Below, piece by piece: positions 9,300 through 18,404 of a DNA stretch of 34,005 nt. Origin of the DNA: Bacteroidales bacterium (lineage in GTDB: Bacteria > Bacteroidota > Bacteroidia > Bacteroidales > F082); contig JALNZT010000040.1 of assembly GCA_023229135.1 (NCBI GenBank), positions 1-34,005 of the forward strand, given 5' to 3'. Each line of letters begins with the position of its first letter. The first letter of the stretch is position 1. Made by a program: the position numbers and the translations under genes. Under the pieces are notes generated by a model, which saw nothing but the letters and a program-made list of their open reading frames with translations, was not told the origin of the DNA and did not search any database.

Positions 9300-9432
9300 C
9301 ATTTTCAAGTCTGAAGCGAGATATCAACAGATATACATACAACGTTAACTACATTTTTTTATTCGAAGTCCTACCTTCAATCCGGCTTTGCCTGGTAGCA
9401 TCAAAGCCTTACAAAAGTAACAGCTAAGAATT

Positions 9433-10227
9433 TTAGTAGTTATTTTTCCTGAAAAAGGTTAAAAAAGTTTTGAGAATAATTTTAAAGTCTTTTGCTGGTG
9501 AACTAATCATGGCGTATTGGTTGTCAAGATTAATTCGTTTTTCTTCAGAACGAAAGCGATCTACGTGTATTTGCCACATCCCGGTGATGCCGGCAGGAGC
9601 TAAAAACCGGTAAGACCATTGGTCTGTTGTGAGTTTCTCTGCTTCATAAAGAGGCAAAGGTCTGTTGCCCACAACCGACATATCTCCTTTTATAACATTG
9701 AAAAACTGCGGTAGCTCGTCCAGGTTGAAACGACGGATTATTTTGCCAAACCGGGTTACCCTCGGGTCATCCTTTGCCTTAAAAAAAGCTGTTTCTTTAT
9801 TTTTTTGACGTTTTAGCTCAAAATACCAGTTTTCGCATATTTCGGTGCCATCAATGTATAAAATTGGCGAACAAAGTTTGCCTTGTCTGGCACATTCCGG
9901 ACAGCTTTGATTTTCTTTGCTTTGTTGGTGCTTTTTGTTGATAAGATAGAGGTTCAGGTTTGATAATTCACCAATTTCTTCATCGGCATGTTGCCGCATG
10001 GATCTGAATTTGAAGAAATTGAATATATCGTAACCGGTGCCAACGCGTCGAGAGATATATAAGACAGGGCCTTTTGATTCGAGTTTTATAATGATAGCAA
10101 TCAGTAACATTAGTGGTGAAGTAACCAAGATTGCTATGCTTGCAAATATGATGTCGAAAGCCCTTTTGCCTTTACCAATTCGATGTCGGGCAAAAGATTC
10201 CCTTTCAGATACTGATTTATTCTTCAT
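9433..10227 (-). CDS. Polyprenyl-phosphate sugar-1-phosphate transferase with Cys-containing insertion
   Basis: Starts exist at 10248 and 10227. I prefer 10227 because TTAGGA lies about 10 bases upstream of it; this gives 264 residues. A basic stretch and one hydrophobic helix (about 23-48) precede SKGPVLYISRRVG and FFKFRSM. The C-terminal hallmark RRFNLDELPQFFNVIKGDMS, then VVGNRPLP, identifies the WcaJ/PglC-type family. These enzymes transfer a sugar phosphate to undecaprenyl phosphate on the inner membrane to start surface polysaccharide synthesis. Between the FRSM and DPRVTRFGK motifs sits about 70 residues of extra sequence with Cys109, Cys112, Cys119 and Cys131, possibly a metal site. 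No other polysaccharide genes are adjacent. Confidence 0.88.
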   Translation of the reverse strand: MKNKSVSERESFARHRIGKGKRAFDIIFASIAILVTSPLMLLIAIIIKLESKGPVLYISRRVGTGYDIFNFFKFRSMRQHADEEIGELSNLNLYLINKKHQQSKENQSCPECARQGKLCSPILYIDGTEICENWYFELKRQKNKETAFFKAKDDPRVTRFGKIIRRFNLDELPQFFNVIKGDMSVVGNRPLPLYEAEKLTTDQWSYRFLAPAGITGMWQIHVDRFRSEEKRINLDNQYAMISSPAKDFKIILKTFLTFFRKNNY

Positions 10228-10504
10228 GTATGGTTTTCCTAACAGCATCTAATGCTTATCTTAAAGATAGTATTGCAGAAAACGTAAGCCAAAACTTAGG
10301 TTGATTAGCCGGCAAATTTAACAAAATGCTGCTTATAATCACTTCTTGAGAGATATTTCATCTTTAGCAGCCAATTTGGAATAGGCCATTTGTAAAATCA
10401 ATTTTGTTTTTCTGTCGAGAAGTGAGTTTTAAAAAACCACTAACGCTTAGTAGGACAAATAAATAAGGTGTTTAAAATTTCTTTTCTACCTAAATTTCTT
10501 CTTT

Positions 10505-11308
10505 TTATAGGTCTCGTTTTTTGACAAGCAAGTAACTTAAAAAGAGGAAGAAGACAGCATAAAAAATGACAAACAGCAGATCGAAAGTGTCGATATTGGT
10601 TCGAAAACTCACCCCAAAAAGTTTCATCAGGCTGGTGTTTGGTACATCAATTAAGTTTCCAATGCGCTTAAACGGCATGCTTTGGGCAAGCATTTCAGGA
10701 AGATAAAAACGGCTTATGGGCTCTATCACGCTGTAGAGCAGTAAAAAAGTGATAATGGCTAAGCCGCTGCGCCTGATAATGATAGCTGTGAAAAACGCAA
10801 TGCTCAAAAAAGTCAGTAACTCCATAAAATAGGCCAACGAAAAATAGCTTTTTGAAAATACCAAACTCAGGCTGATATCGCTCGTGTGCTGGAAACCTAA
10901 AAATAGTGTGAGGAAAACCAATAAAAGTGTTGAGAATAAAGCCATTCCAACCAAAAATACCAGTTGTGAGAAAAAGTAAGATTCGCGGCTCATGCCATTC
11001 ATAATATGCTGGCGATTAGTTTTATAGCTGTATTCTGCAGTTACAAAAATAATGAGAATCAATGCCGGGAACAGTTTTAAGAAACCCGTCAGATAGCTCA
11101 GGTTTTGCCAAATGTCGGGAAAGGTATAAACAGAGATTTCAGGAATCGGAATAGGGGAGTTATTGCCGGCGTTAATGGTGACATTTCTTATAAATGCTTC
11201 AACACCAAATATTAAGGTGCTCAGGCTGAAGCCATAAAGTGCCAGCATAATCCAAAATGTCCGGCTTTTGAAAAGTTTTCGGGTGGTAATACGATAAATA
11301 TATCTCAT
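10505..11308 (-). CDS. ABC-2 type transporter permease
   Basis: A 267-residue membrane protein with about six hydrophobic helices: one near the N-terminus (WIMLALYGFSLSTLIFGVE), several in the middle, and one at the end (LLFVIFYAVFFLFLSYLLV) before a KKRDL tail. This is the normal layout of ABC-2 permeases. Its start overlaps the stop of the ATP-binding gene by 4 bases (ATGA), so the two proteins should form one exporter. The substrate is unknown; gliding-, lipid-, antibiotic- or bacteriocin-export relatives all share this architecture. Confidence 0.85.
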   Translation of the reverse strand: MRYIYRITTRKLFKSRTFWIMLALYGFSLSTLIFGVEAFIRNVTINAGNNSPIPIPEISVYTFPDIWQNLSYLTGFLKLFPALILIIFVTAEYSYKTNRQHIMNGMSRESYFFSQLVFLVGMALFSTLLLVFLTLFLGFQHTSDISLSLVFSKSYFSLAYFMELLTFLSIAFFTAIIIRRSGLAIITFLLLYSVIEPISRFYLPEMLAQSMPFKRIGNLIDVPNTSLMKLFGVSFRTNIDTFDLLFVIFYAVFFLFLSYLLVKKRDL

Positions 11309-12207
11309 GCTTTATTTTTCAAAAGTGCTAAAAAATGTGACTCTAAGGTTTTATGTTTAGTGGTGAGATGGTTCAAAACTACTTGCTGATCAATTAAATA
11401 GCGATTCAGATCACTGGCTGAATTGTCTTTTTGCAATTGAACAAGAAAGTGGTCTTTTTCCCGACTGCTGATTGTTGCCCACTGACAGTTTTCCAGCGCA
11501 GCTATTAGCAACTCAGGTTTGTCAGCCATTACTTCGAGCAAAAGGCCGTCGCCAGTCATAAAATCTACCTTACCACTGTATAGGCATTTCCCGTTTTGTA
11601 AAACAGCTACATCGCTACACACTTTTTGCACTTCATCAAGCAGGTGGCTGGCGATGATTATTGTTTTCCCCTCTTTCGCGATATCGATGATTAAACCTCT
11701 GATTTCGGCTATTCCCTGCGGGTCGAGGCCGTTTGTAGGTTCGTCTAAAATAAGCACTTCAGGATTACCAAGCAGTGCGGCAGCAATGGCCAGCCGCTGT
11801 TTCATGCCCAATGAATAGGTTTTAAAATGGTGATTTTTGCGCTCCAGCAAGCCTGTCATTGCCAGTTTTTCATCAATAGAATCATAGCTTACCCGCTTGA
11901 TATCGGCAATGATTTTAAGGTTATCAGTTGCCGATAAATAGGGATAAAAAATTGGTGATTCAAGGATTGATCCGATCCTTCTTAAAGTGGCTGCTGTTAC
12001 TGGTTTTCCAAACCATTTGAAATGACCGTTTTGAGGTTTAATCAGTCCAAGGACAATGCTTAGTGTTGTAGTTTTGCCGCTTCCGTTTGGCCCCAACAAA
12101 CCAAAAACTTGTCCCTTTTTTATTTCCAGGTCAAGCGCATCAACCGCTTTAATGCTGCCGTAGTTTTTGCTCAGTCCCTGAATGGATAAAATGCTTTCGT
12201 CAACCAT
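11305..12207 (-). CDS. ABC transporter ATP-binding protein
   Basis: A 300-residue ATPase of the ABC-2 exporter (CcmA) type. Walker A GLLGPNGSGKTTT is near residue 36, the signature is YSLGMKQRLAIA, and Walker B is EVLILDEPTNGLDP. The last 80 residues form the extra C-terminal domain seen in this subfamily. GGAG four bases before the start codon is one of the few clear ribosome-binding sites in the window. It is first in a two-gene operon with the permease. Confidence 0.92.
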   Translation of the reverse strand: MVDESILSIQGLSKNYGSIKAVDALDLEIKKGQVFGLLGPNGSGKTTTLSIVLGLIKPQNGHFKWFGKPVTAATLRRIGSILESPIFYPYLSATDNLKIIADIKRVSYDSIDEKLAMTGLLERKNHHFKTYSLGMKQRLAIAAALLGNPEVLILDEPTNGLDPQGIAEIRGLIIDIAKEGKTIIIASHLLDEVQKVCSDVAVLQNGKCLYSGKVDFMTGDGLLLEVMADKPELLIAALENCQWATISSREKDHFLVQLQKDNSASDLNRYLIDQQVVLNHLTTKHKTLESHFLALLKNKA

Positions 12208-12329
12208 CGCTCCGGTATATTTTGTTTAAAGAATAAGAGGACGAATATAGGAGTTATTTATTACACCTCGGCTGTGTTTATTTGCGGCAAGCTTCCCGGA
12301 TATGAATGAGGCGTTTATAATATTATATG

Positions 12330-12337
12330 TACTTTTG
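12330..12337 (+). promoter_or_regulatory. Possible -7 element for slyD
   Basis: TACTTTTG matches TAnnTTTG exactly and lies about 110 bases upstream of the slyD ATG. No convincing -33 element was found at the expected spacing. Confidence 0.4.
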
Positions 12338-12446
12338 CAGCTAATTTCAACTGAATTTCAATCAGAATTGAGGCTTTTGAGCTTGTTTTTGTCATTTTTT
12401 GATGCTGGATTGAGGTTTTTTTTAAGAACATTACAAAATATTTTTT

Positions 12447-12953
12447 ATGAAAGTAGGAAATCAAAAAGTTGTTTCACTAACGTATGAATTGCGTAAGAAA
12501 GATGCTACAGGTGAGTTAATTCAAAAACTTGAAAGCGATCGTCCTTTTGTTTACCTTTTTGGTGTTGGCGGTTTGCTGCCAAAGTTTGAAGAGAGCTTGA
12601 GCGGTCTTGAAGCCGGTGACGAATTTAGTTTCGAATTAAGCGCAAAAGAGGGCTATGGTGAGCAGAACGCCGAAGCGATTGTCGATCTCGACAAAAAAAT
12701 ATTTGAAATTGATGGTAAAATTGATGACGAGCTGCTTCAGCTTGGAAATCAGATTACTATGCAAGATCAGAACGGAAATCCTTTGGATGGCATAGTAATG
12801 GAAATTGGTGATGATAAAGTAAAAATGGACTTTAACCATCCGCTGGCCGGCATGGATTTGCATTTTTCTGGTACTATACTCGAAGTAAGAAAAGCAACTG
12901 CCGAAGAGCTTGATCATGGCCATGTGCATGGTGATCACGGCCATCAGCACTAA
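12447..12953 (+). CDS. slyD: FKBP-type peptidyl-prolyl isomerase, SlyD-like
   Basis: A 168-residue cytoplasmic protein beginning MKVGNQKVVSLTYELRKKD. It has the split FKBP domain with an inserted IF domain, the layout of SlyD (LFGVGGLLPKFEESLSGLEAGDEF, then LSAKEGYGEQ, and later VKMDFNHPLAGMDLHFS). The end is His-rich (DHGHVHGDHGHQH), like the metal-binding tail of SlyD, which serves as chaperone, prolyl isomerase and nickel donor. Those roles are known for the family and inferred here. The gene is transcribed alone and faces the methyltransferase gene across a shared terminator. Confidence 0.92.
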   Translation: MKVGNQKVVSLTYELRKKDATGELIQKLESDRPFVYLFGVGGLLPKFEESLSGLEAGDEFSFELSAKEGYGEQNAEAIVDLDKKIFEIDGKIDDELLQLGNQITMQDQNGNPLDGIVMEIGDDKVKMDFNHPLAGMDLHFSGTILEVRKATAEELDHGHVHGDHGHQH

Positions 12954-12973
12954 ACCGATCCCTCGTAAAACAT

Positions 12974-13009
12974 AAGCAGATCAGGAATATTTCCCAATCT
13001 GCTTTTTTT
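12974..13009. terminator. Bidirectional terminator between slyD and the methyltransferase gene
   Basis: Stem AAGCAGAT (12974-12981) / ATCTGCTT (12997-13004), with an inner GGAA/TTCC pair in the loop. A T-run follows on the plus strand and a T-rich stretch on the minus strand, so it can serve both convergent genes. It overlaps the last bases of the methyltransferase gene. Confidence 0.7.
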
Positions 13010-13739
13010 GTGTCTGAAAATCTGTTTCGTGCCAAAGCAAAAATACACAAGGAACTTTGTGGTAGTTGTATGTCATAGATTTCCAGTCTTTTACTTTCTT
13101 GCTGATAATTTTTTCATTTTGAGTACTGATATCGGCTGCAACACATAATAAGGATTCAGGATGACAGTTTTGTAAAATGCTTTCAATCAATACATTATTC
13201 CGAAAAGGTGTTTCAATAAAAATCTGGGTTTCACCTTTTAATATAGCCTGCTTTTCTATGATTTTCAGGCTGTTTATACGGTCTTTAGCCTGAATCGGTA
13301 AATAGCCGTGAAAACTAAAAGCTTGCCCGTTAAAACCTGAAGCCATAAGTGCCAGCAAAATAGAATTGGGGCCGGTGAGTGGAACAACCTGAACACCAAG
13401 GCGATGTGCCAGCGCAACGACAGCACTTCCGGGATCGGCAACACAGGGCGTGCCGGCTTCCGACATCAAACCAATGTCAATCCCTTGAAGAAGCGGCTTG
13501 AGCAGCTCATTTAATGCCGCTTCCTGAAAATGCTTGTCGTGCAACTCAAAGTGCAGTTCGTCAATAGCTTTTGCGGTTTCAATTTTAGTTAGGAAACGCC
13601 GGGCTGTGCGCAAGTTTTCTACGATAAAATGATCGAGCTGAGCAATTATTTCCAGCGTAGATTGCGGCAAAATATATGCGGCTGTGGTATCTCCAAGTAG
13701 CGTTGGAATAAGAAAAAGTTTTCCTTTTTTTAGGCCCAT
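12981..13739 (-). CDS. Tetrapyrrole-methylase-fold SAM methyltransferase (RsmI-like)
   Basis: A 252-residue protein beginning with KGKLFLIPTLLGDTTAAYI, and with LMSEAGTPCVADPGSAVVALA and VVPLTGPNSILLALMASGF further on. These are the SAM-binding motifs of the RsmI family. RsmI methylates the ribose of C1402 in 16S rRNA, but the N-terminal VATPIGNL signature is altered and the RsmI C-terminal part is lacking, so this is better seen as an RsmI paralogue with an unproven substrate. It overlaps the end of the dehydratase gene by 10 bases and is the last gene of the LMW-PTP operon. Confidence 0.82.
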   Translation of the reverse strand: MGLKKGKLFLIPTLLGDTTAAYILPQSTLEIIAQLDHFIVENLRTARRFLTKIETAKAIDELHFELHDKHFQEAALNELLKPLLQGIDIGLMSEAGTPCVADPGSAVVALAHRLGVQVVPLTGPNSILLALMASGFNGQAFSFHGYLPIQAKDRINSLKIIEKQAILKGETQIFIETPFRNNVLIESILQNCHPESLLCVAADISTQNEKIISKKVKDWKSMTYNYHKVPCVFLLWHETDFQTQKKQIGKYS

Positions 13740-14689
13740 AGTAAGTTGTTGAGGTCAACATTTCCACCTGAGAAAATGATGACGGCTTTTTTATTTTTGA
13801 GATTGACTTGTCCGGAAAGTACTACAGCCAGCGGCACAGCGGCACTTGGCTCAATAATAATTTTCATGCGTTCCCACACCAGCCGCATAGCCTGAATAAT
13901 TTGGGTGTCGTTCACGCAAAAAATGGCGTGTACATTTTCCAGGATAATAGGAAAAGTGAGCGACCCAAGTGAGGTGAGTAAACCGTCGGCAACGGTCTCG
14001 GGCTTTATCATCGGGATAAGTTTTTTCGCCTGGAACGATCGAAACGCATCGTCAGCGCCCTGTGGCTCGCAGCCAATCACTTTTGTTTTAGGCGACCAAT
14101 AAGCGGCAGCAAGGGCTGTTCCGCTCAGTAAGCCTCCTCCACCAACCGGACAAAAAATATAATCGGGACTGTCGATTTCTTCCAAAATTTCTTTGCAGGC
14201 CGTGGCTTGCCCTGTAATTATGCGGTAATCGTTGTATGGATGGATGAAACAAGCACCGGTTTTGGCTACAACTTCGGCTAATTTCGTTTCACGGGCTTCT
14301 TGGTTTGGTTCGCAAAAATATACCTCGCCACCGTATGCTTTTACTGCGGCAACTTTGATAGCTGGCGCTGTGCGAGGCATTACGATATAGGCTTTGGTGC
14401 CGAGAATTTTAGCGGCACGTGCCAATGCTTGCGCATGATTACCGCTGGAATGTGTGGCAACGCCGGCTTCCAATTCGTCCTGGCTCAGGCTTAAAACGGC
14501 ATTGATGGCACCGCGCGACTTAAAAGCTCCGGCCTTTTGGAAGTTTTCACATTTAAAAAATAAGGAAGCGTCGCATTGTGCGTTAAAAAAAGCGCTGCTC
14601 AAAACCGGTGTGCGATGTGTAAAAGCCGAGATATTCTGATGTGCTGTGATGATGTCGCTGGCAAGCGGAAAATGAGGGGGTTTTATCAT
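13730..14689 (-). CDS. PLP-dependent threonine/serine dehydratase family enzyme
   Basis: A 319-residue fold-type II PLP enzyme. The cofactor lysine is K57 in AGAFKSRGA, SSGNHAQALA at 81-90 holds the substrate, and the phosphate loop GGGG is at 183-186. The protein lacks the C-terminal regulatory ACT-like domain of biosynthetic IlvA, so it fits catabolic threonine dehydratase or serine racemase/dehydratase. It should deaminate L-threonine or L-serine to the 2-oxo acid, or racemise serine. It starts 3 bases after the phosphatase gene and runs into the methyltransferase gene. Its place in that operon does not settle its role. Confidence 0.88.
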   Translation of the reverse strand: MIKPPHFPLASDIITAHQNISAFTHRTPVLSSAFFNAQCDASLFFKCENFQKAGAFKSRGAINAVLSLSQDELEAGVATHSSGNHAQALARAAKILGTKAYIVMPRTAPAIKVAAVKAYGGEVYFCEPNQEARETKLAEVVAKTGACFIHPYNDYRIITGQATACKEILEEIDSPDYIFCPVGGGGLLSGTALAAAYWSPKTKVIGCEPQGADDAFRSFQAKKLIPMIKPETVADGLLTSLGSLTFPIILENVHAIFCVNDTQIIQAMRLVWERMKIIIEPSAAVPLAVVLSGQVNLKNKKAVIIFSGGNVDLNNLLWA

Positions 14690-14692
14690 AGG

Positions 14693-15148
14693 CTAAAGTG
14701 TTAAGTGTGCAATTTTATGACAGGCTTTTTCTAAATTGATAAATACTTTCTCGTAATCTTCAACACCATTTAGATAGGGATCCGGAACAGTTTTATTTGA
14801 GCCCGGCTCGATGGCGTTCATCAGATAGTCCACTTTCTTTCTGTCATTTTCGTCACGAACAAGGTTAAGCACATCGTTCATATTTTTGGTGTCCATCACA
14901 AAAATACGATCGAATCGGTCGAAATCAGCTGTATGAAAGATGCGTGCTTTTTTTGGGCAGATATCAATGCCATGATTTTTGGCCACACTAATAGCGCGGG
15001 GATCTGGCGAATTATTATGTTGAAAAGATTGAAAACCAGCTGATTCCACAGCTCCTGTTATCCCTTTATCTTGATAAATCTTTTTTAGAATTCCCTCTGC
15101 CATTGGAGAACGGCAGGTGTTTCCCAAACAAACAAATAGGACATTCAT
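14693..15148 (-). CDS. Low-molecular-weight protein-tyrosine phosphatase
   Basis: The open frame begins at 15208, but the ATG at 15148 gives MNVLFVCLGNTCRSPMAEG, the exact LMW-PTP N-terminus, and 151 residues, the normal size. The catalytic loop C-x5-R has Cys7 and Arg13. The general-acid loop VPDPYLNG lies near residue 117. In bacteria these phosphatases often act on tyrosine kinases of polysaccharide export, but no such kinase is near. It is the first gene of a three-gene operon and lies just downstream of dnaA on the same strand. Confidence 0.92.
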   Translation of the reverse strand: MNVLFVCLGNTCRSPMAEGILKKIYQDKGITGAVESAGFQSFQHNNSPDPRAISVAKNHGIDICPKKARIFHTADFDRFDRIFVMDTKNMNDVLNLVRDENDRKKVDYLMNAIEPGSNKTVPDPYLNGVEDYEKVFINLEKACHKIAHLTL

Positions 15149-15262
15149 GTTTTTTTTACTTATGGAACAAACAGATATTATGCTTAAGGCCGTTAAGCAC
15201 CCATCCAAAAAACAACCTTGTTTTTAACAGTCTGATGCCGGAACTAATTCACTGATAAACGG

Positions 15263-16696
15263 TTAACGTTGGATTTTTTTATCAATTTCGTTCACGTAAT
15301 TTTCGAATTTTTTATCAGTTTCTATCAGATTACTAACTGTTTTACAGGCGTGAAGCACCGTGGCATGGTCTTTATTTCCGCATTGCAGTCCAATGGTTGC
15401 CAGGGAAGATTTAGTATGTTTTTTAGAAAAATACATCGCAATCTGACGTGCCTGAACAATTTCCCTTTTGCGCGTTTTGGTTTTAATTTGCTCGATGGGA
15501 AGTCCGAAAAAGTCGCATACTACCTTTTGAATCAAATCGATAGATATTTCGTGAGTGGTGTTCTTTACAAATTTATCGATCATTTGGCGCGCCAACTCAA
15601 TGGTAATAGATTTTTTGTTGAGCGACGATTGTGCAACCAAAGAAATAAGTGCGCCTTCCATCTCACGCACATTGGTACGGATGTTATAGGCCAGATAATC
15701 AATTACATCCTGTGGGATTTCTATGCCGTCGTTGTATAGTTTGCGTTTAAGGATTGCGATCCTGGTTTCCAGATCAGGCACTTGAAGATCGGCAGAAAGC
15801 CCCCATTTGAAGCGTGAAAGTAGTCGCGGCTCCAAGCCCTGAAGCTCCACCGGTGGTTTGTCGCTGGTAATAATCAACTGTTTACCACTTTGGTGCAGGT
15901 GATTGAAGATGTGAAAAAACACATCCTGGGTTTTAACTTTACCGGCTAAAAACTGAATATCGTCGATAATCAACACATCAATCATTTGGTAAAAATGGAC
16001 AAAATCATTTTGATTATTATTTCTTACCGATTGCGTATATTGATTCATAAACTGCTCTGTCTGAATGTATAAGACTATTTTATCAGGAAAATTATTCTTT
16101 ACCTGAAGTCCGATTGCATGAGCTAAATGTGTTTTGCCAAGTCCCGTAGCACTATAAAACAGCAGTGGATTAAAAGCTGTTTTTCCAGGATTTTCAGCAA
16201 CAGCATATCCGGCTGATCTGGCCAGGCGGTTGCATTCGCCTTCAACAAAGTTGTCAAACGAATAGGAGTCAACAAGCTGGGATTCGACTTTTATTTTCTT
16301 TAATCCGGGAATAATAAAAGGGTTAGGAATTTCTTTCGAAGTGCCGCGATTCAGATCAAGTGGCATAGAAACCATCGGGTTTTGGGTGTCTTTTTTGTTG
16401 CTGGTTGGGAAATTTATGGCATAAGGCTTACCGGCATCATAGTTGTCCATAATGATGCTGTACTCTAAACGCCCTTCAATACCGAGTTCTTTTTTTACCG
16501 TTTTTTTTAGCAAATTAATATAATGCTCTTCCAGCCACTCATAAAAAAATTGGCTGGGAACCTGTATCGTTAAAACATTCTTTTCGAGCTTTACGGGCTT
16601 TATAGGCTCGAACCAGGTTTTAAAGCTTTGATTGTGAACATTGTCCTTGATCACACTCAAACAGTTTTCCCAAACATCAATATGTCCTTTTTTCAT
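15263..16696 (-). CDS. dnaA: Chromosomal replication initiator DnaA
   Basis: A 477-residue protein with all four DnaA domains. Domain I begins VWENCLSVIKDNVHNQSFKTW. Walker A is GLGKTHLAHAIG (Lys188) and Walker B is VLIIDDIQFLAGK. The C-terminal domain IV carries the DnaA-box-binding signature CGNKDHATVLHACKTV. It binds and opens the replication origin. The start MKKGHIDVWENC is the natural one. The 236-base upstream gap is A/T-rich and holds a direct repeat, but no convincing DnaA-box cluster. Confidence 0.97.
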   Translation of the reverse strand: MKKGHIDVWENCLSVIKDNVHNQSFKTWFEPIKPVKLEKNVLTIQVPSQFFYEWLEEHYINLLKKTVKKELGIEGRLEYSIIMDNYDAGKPYAINFPTSNKKDTQNPMVSMPLDLNRGTSKEIPNPFIIPGLKKIKVESQLVDSYSFDNFVEGECNRLARSAGYAVAENPGKTAFNPLLFYSATGLGKTHLAHAIGLQVKNNFPDKIVLYIQTEQFMNQYTQSVRNNNQNDFVHFYQMIDVLIIDDIQFLAGKVKTQDVFFHIFNHLHQSGKQLIITSDKPPVELQGLEPRLLSRFKWGLSADLQVPDLETRIAILKRKLYNDGIEIPQDVIDYLAYNIRTNVREMEGALISLVAQSSLNKKSITIELARQMIDKFVKNTTHEISIDLIQKVVCDFFGLPIEQIKTKTRKREIVQARQIAMYFSKKHTKSSLATIGLQCGNKDHATVLHACKTVSNLIETDKKFENYVNEIDKKIQR

Positions 16697-16847
16697 TTAA
16701 TTGATAATCAAACAGTTAATTTAAAAATGACAACTGCCTACAAATCAAAAATCAGTAAGTTGCTGATTATAATGACCTTATTTAGTAATTAAGTTGTTGT
16801 TGATTTGTGAACAAATATCAATGAAAAAAAGTGAATAAAAAAGGAAA

Positions 16848-16878
16848 ATTAGGCTTGATATAAATAATTATTAGGCTT
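16848..16878. repeat. Direct repeat ATTAGGCTT, two copies, upstream of dnaA
   Basis: ATTAGGCTT occurs at 16848-16856 and 16870-16878, start-to-start 22 bases (about two helical turns), in an A/T-rich gap between dnaA and the YigZ gene. It could be a regulator site; nothing identifies the protein. Confidence 0.35.
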
Positions 16879-16932
16879 AGATTAACGCGCTTTATCCGAT
16901 TTCGTAGAGTCAAATTTCTTAAAGCCTTATAG

Positions 16933-17547
16933 CTAAACAGTTTTGAGGTGTTTTATTTCAAGCCCAAAAAGTAAATTAAGTTTTTCAACAATTTTTTTTG
17001 CTTCATTTTTTCTGATTTTTATTTCAAGATAACAGCTTAATTCAAATCGCGGATTTATTTGTTGCAAATTTTCTTCCTTCAAAATACGCATCACTTCATT
17101 CATAAGCGGGTACTCAAATTCGAGGCTGTAAACCTCATCAACAGTACGCTCTTCTACTTTGGCCTGGTCAAGGGCTTCGCGTGCAGCACTTTTATAGGCG
17201 TTAATTAATCCGCTAACACCGAGCTTAGTACCACCAAAATAGCGCACAACGACTACGCAAACATTGGTGATATCTTTTGACAGAATTTGATTCAAGATTG
17301 GCTTGCCGGCCGTTCCCGAAGGTTCGCCATCATCATTGGAACGAAAGCAGGACTTGTCGGGACCAATCATATAGGCGTAACAATGGTGGCGGGCATCGTG
17401 AAACTTTTTTTTGATTTCTTCGATTGCTTCTTTAGCTTCCGTCTCGTTGCTGACATGAAAAGCATGCGCAATAAATTTGCTGCCTTTATCCTTGTACAGG
17501 CCCTCGCCGGAATTGGTGATTATAGTATAGGTGTCGTCAAACATCAT
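16933..17547 (-). CDS. YigZ/IMPACT family protein (UPF0029)
   Basis: The open frame extends to 17598, but the ATG at 17547 overlaps the EamA stop as ATGA and gives MMFDDTYTIITNSGEGLYKD, a normal N-terminus for the family (204 residues). The hallmark SNDDGEPSGTAGKPIL is near residue 70, with VVVRYFGGTKLG further on. A C-terminal ferredoxin-like domain (DUF1949 type) follows. The family is related to eukaryotic IMPACT; its bacterial function is not well known. It is second in a two-gene operon with the EamA transporter. Confidence 0.9.
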   Translation of the reverse strand: MMFDDTYTIITNSGEGLYKDKGSKFIAHAFHVSNETEAKEAIEEIKKKFHDARHHCYAYMIGPDKSCFRSNDDGEPSGTAGKPILNQILSKDITNVCVVVVRYFGGTKLGVSGLINAYKSAAREALDQAKVEERTVDEVYSLEFEYPLMNEVMRILKEENLQQINPRFELSCYLEIKIRKNEAKKIVEKLNLLFGLEIKHLKTV

Positions 17548-18404
17548 CCTGTTGAAATCATTAGGATCGCAATGAGCGCGAGAAAAATGCCAATCCAATT
17601 TGTTTTATGCAACTTTTCTCCAAAAAAGAGCAGAGCGGCAAGGGCTGATAAGCCTACTACGCTTGTGTTTCGGATGGGAAAAAGGAATGAGCTGTCAAAA
17701 ATTTCCATGCTACGAAATAAATAATAGGTTGAGCCAAAGTTAATCAATCCGAGCAAACCACCGGCAACGAAATTTCTGAGTTTTAAGCGTGAATTATGTT
17801 TTATAATATTGATAATTAATACTGTAGCACCAATTATCAAAGCCACACTAAAAATGGTTGAAACCAATAAAAGGACATCATTTTCTACAAAATAATGATC
17901 TGCAATTTTCATCAGTAAATCGTTGGCGCCTGTGCCGATAAATAAAAATATTGGTAATAAAATAAGTTTGTAATTAAACTTAGTATTCCCAACAGACTTT
18001 TTGTAAAGAGCTAAATATAAAGCTATTAATGCTAAAATTATTCCTACAATCTTTTGTGGGCTTAGCGGATCGCTAAATAGTAAAAACCCTGCGGCTGTAG
18101 GTATCACGACCGACATTTTGCTGGAAACGGCAGTGATGGCGATGCCTGCTTTCTGATTGGAAAGCGCGAAAAGAAAAAATACGCCGATAAATGCGCCGCC
18201 AATTAAAATTGAAAGCAAAAACCAGGATGCCTCAAAAATTACTGTAGCTGAAAATTTGGCATCATAACTAAAAAATCCCACCGAGGCTGCTATTAGATAA
18301 TTGGCAACGATAGCCTGTAAGTTATTGATATTATACTGTTTAAATAACTTAAACAGTATAAAAATACTAAACGAGAGAAGTGTTGTTGCAATTAAAAAGA
18401 GCAT
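17544..18404 (-). CDS. EamA/DMT-superfamily transporter
   Basis: A 286-residue protein that is almost entirely membrane helices, about ten in two EamA repeats. It begins MLFLIATTLLSFSIFILFKLF and ends FFGEKLHKTNWIGIFLALIAI before LMISTG. The late GEKLHKTNWIG stretch before the last helix is typical of drug/metabolite exporters. Substrate cannot be predicted. It overlaps the YigZ gene by four bases. Confidence 0.85.
   Translation of the reverse strand: MLFLIATTLLSFSIFILFKLFKQYNINNLQAIVANYLIAASVGFFSYDAKFSATVIFEASWFLLSILIGGAFIGVFFLFALSNQKAGIAITAVSSKMSVVIPTAAGFLLFSDPLSPQKIVGIILALIALYLALYKKSVGNTKFNYKLILLPIFLFIGTGANDLLMKIADHYFVENDVLLLVSTIFSVALIIGATVLIINIIKHNSRLKLRNFVAGGLLGLINFGSTYYLFRSMEIFDSSFLFPIRNTSVVGLSALAALLFFGEKLHKTNWIGIFLALIAILMISTG

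Noticed and set aside
12302..12487. 61-codon frame upstream of slyD
   Set aside because: It overlaps the slyD start in another frame, is rich in Phe and Leu from A/T-rich DNA, and spans the slyD promoter region.
16697..16932. Replication origin upstream of dnaA
   Set aside because: The gap is A/T-rich, but only weak matches to the DnaA box (TGTGAACAA, TTATCCGAT) were seen, with no cluster.
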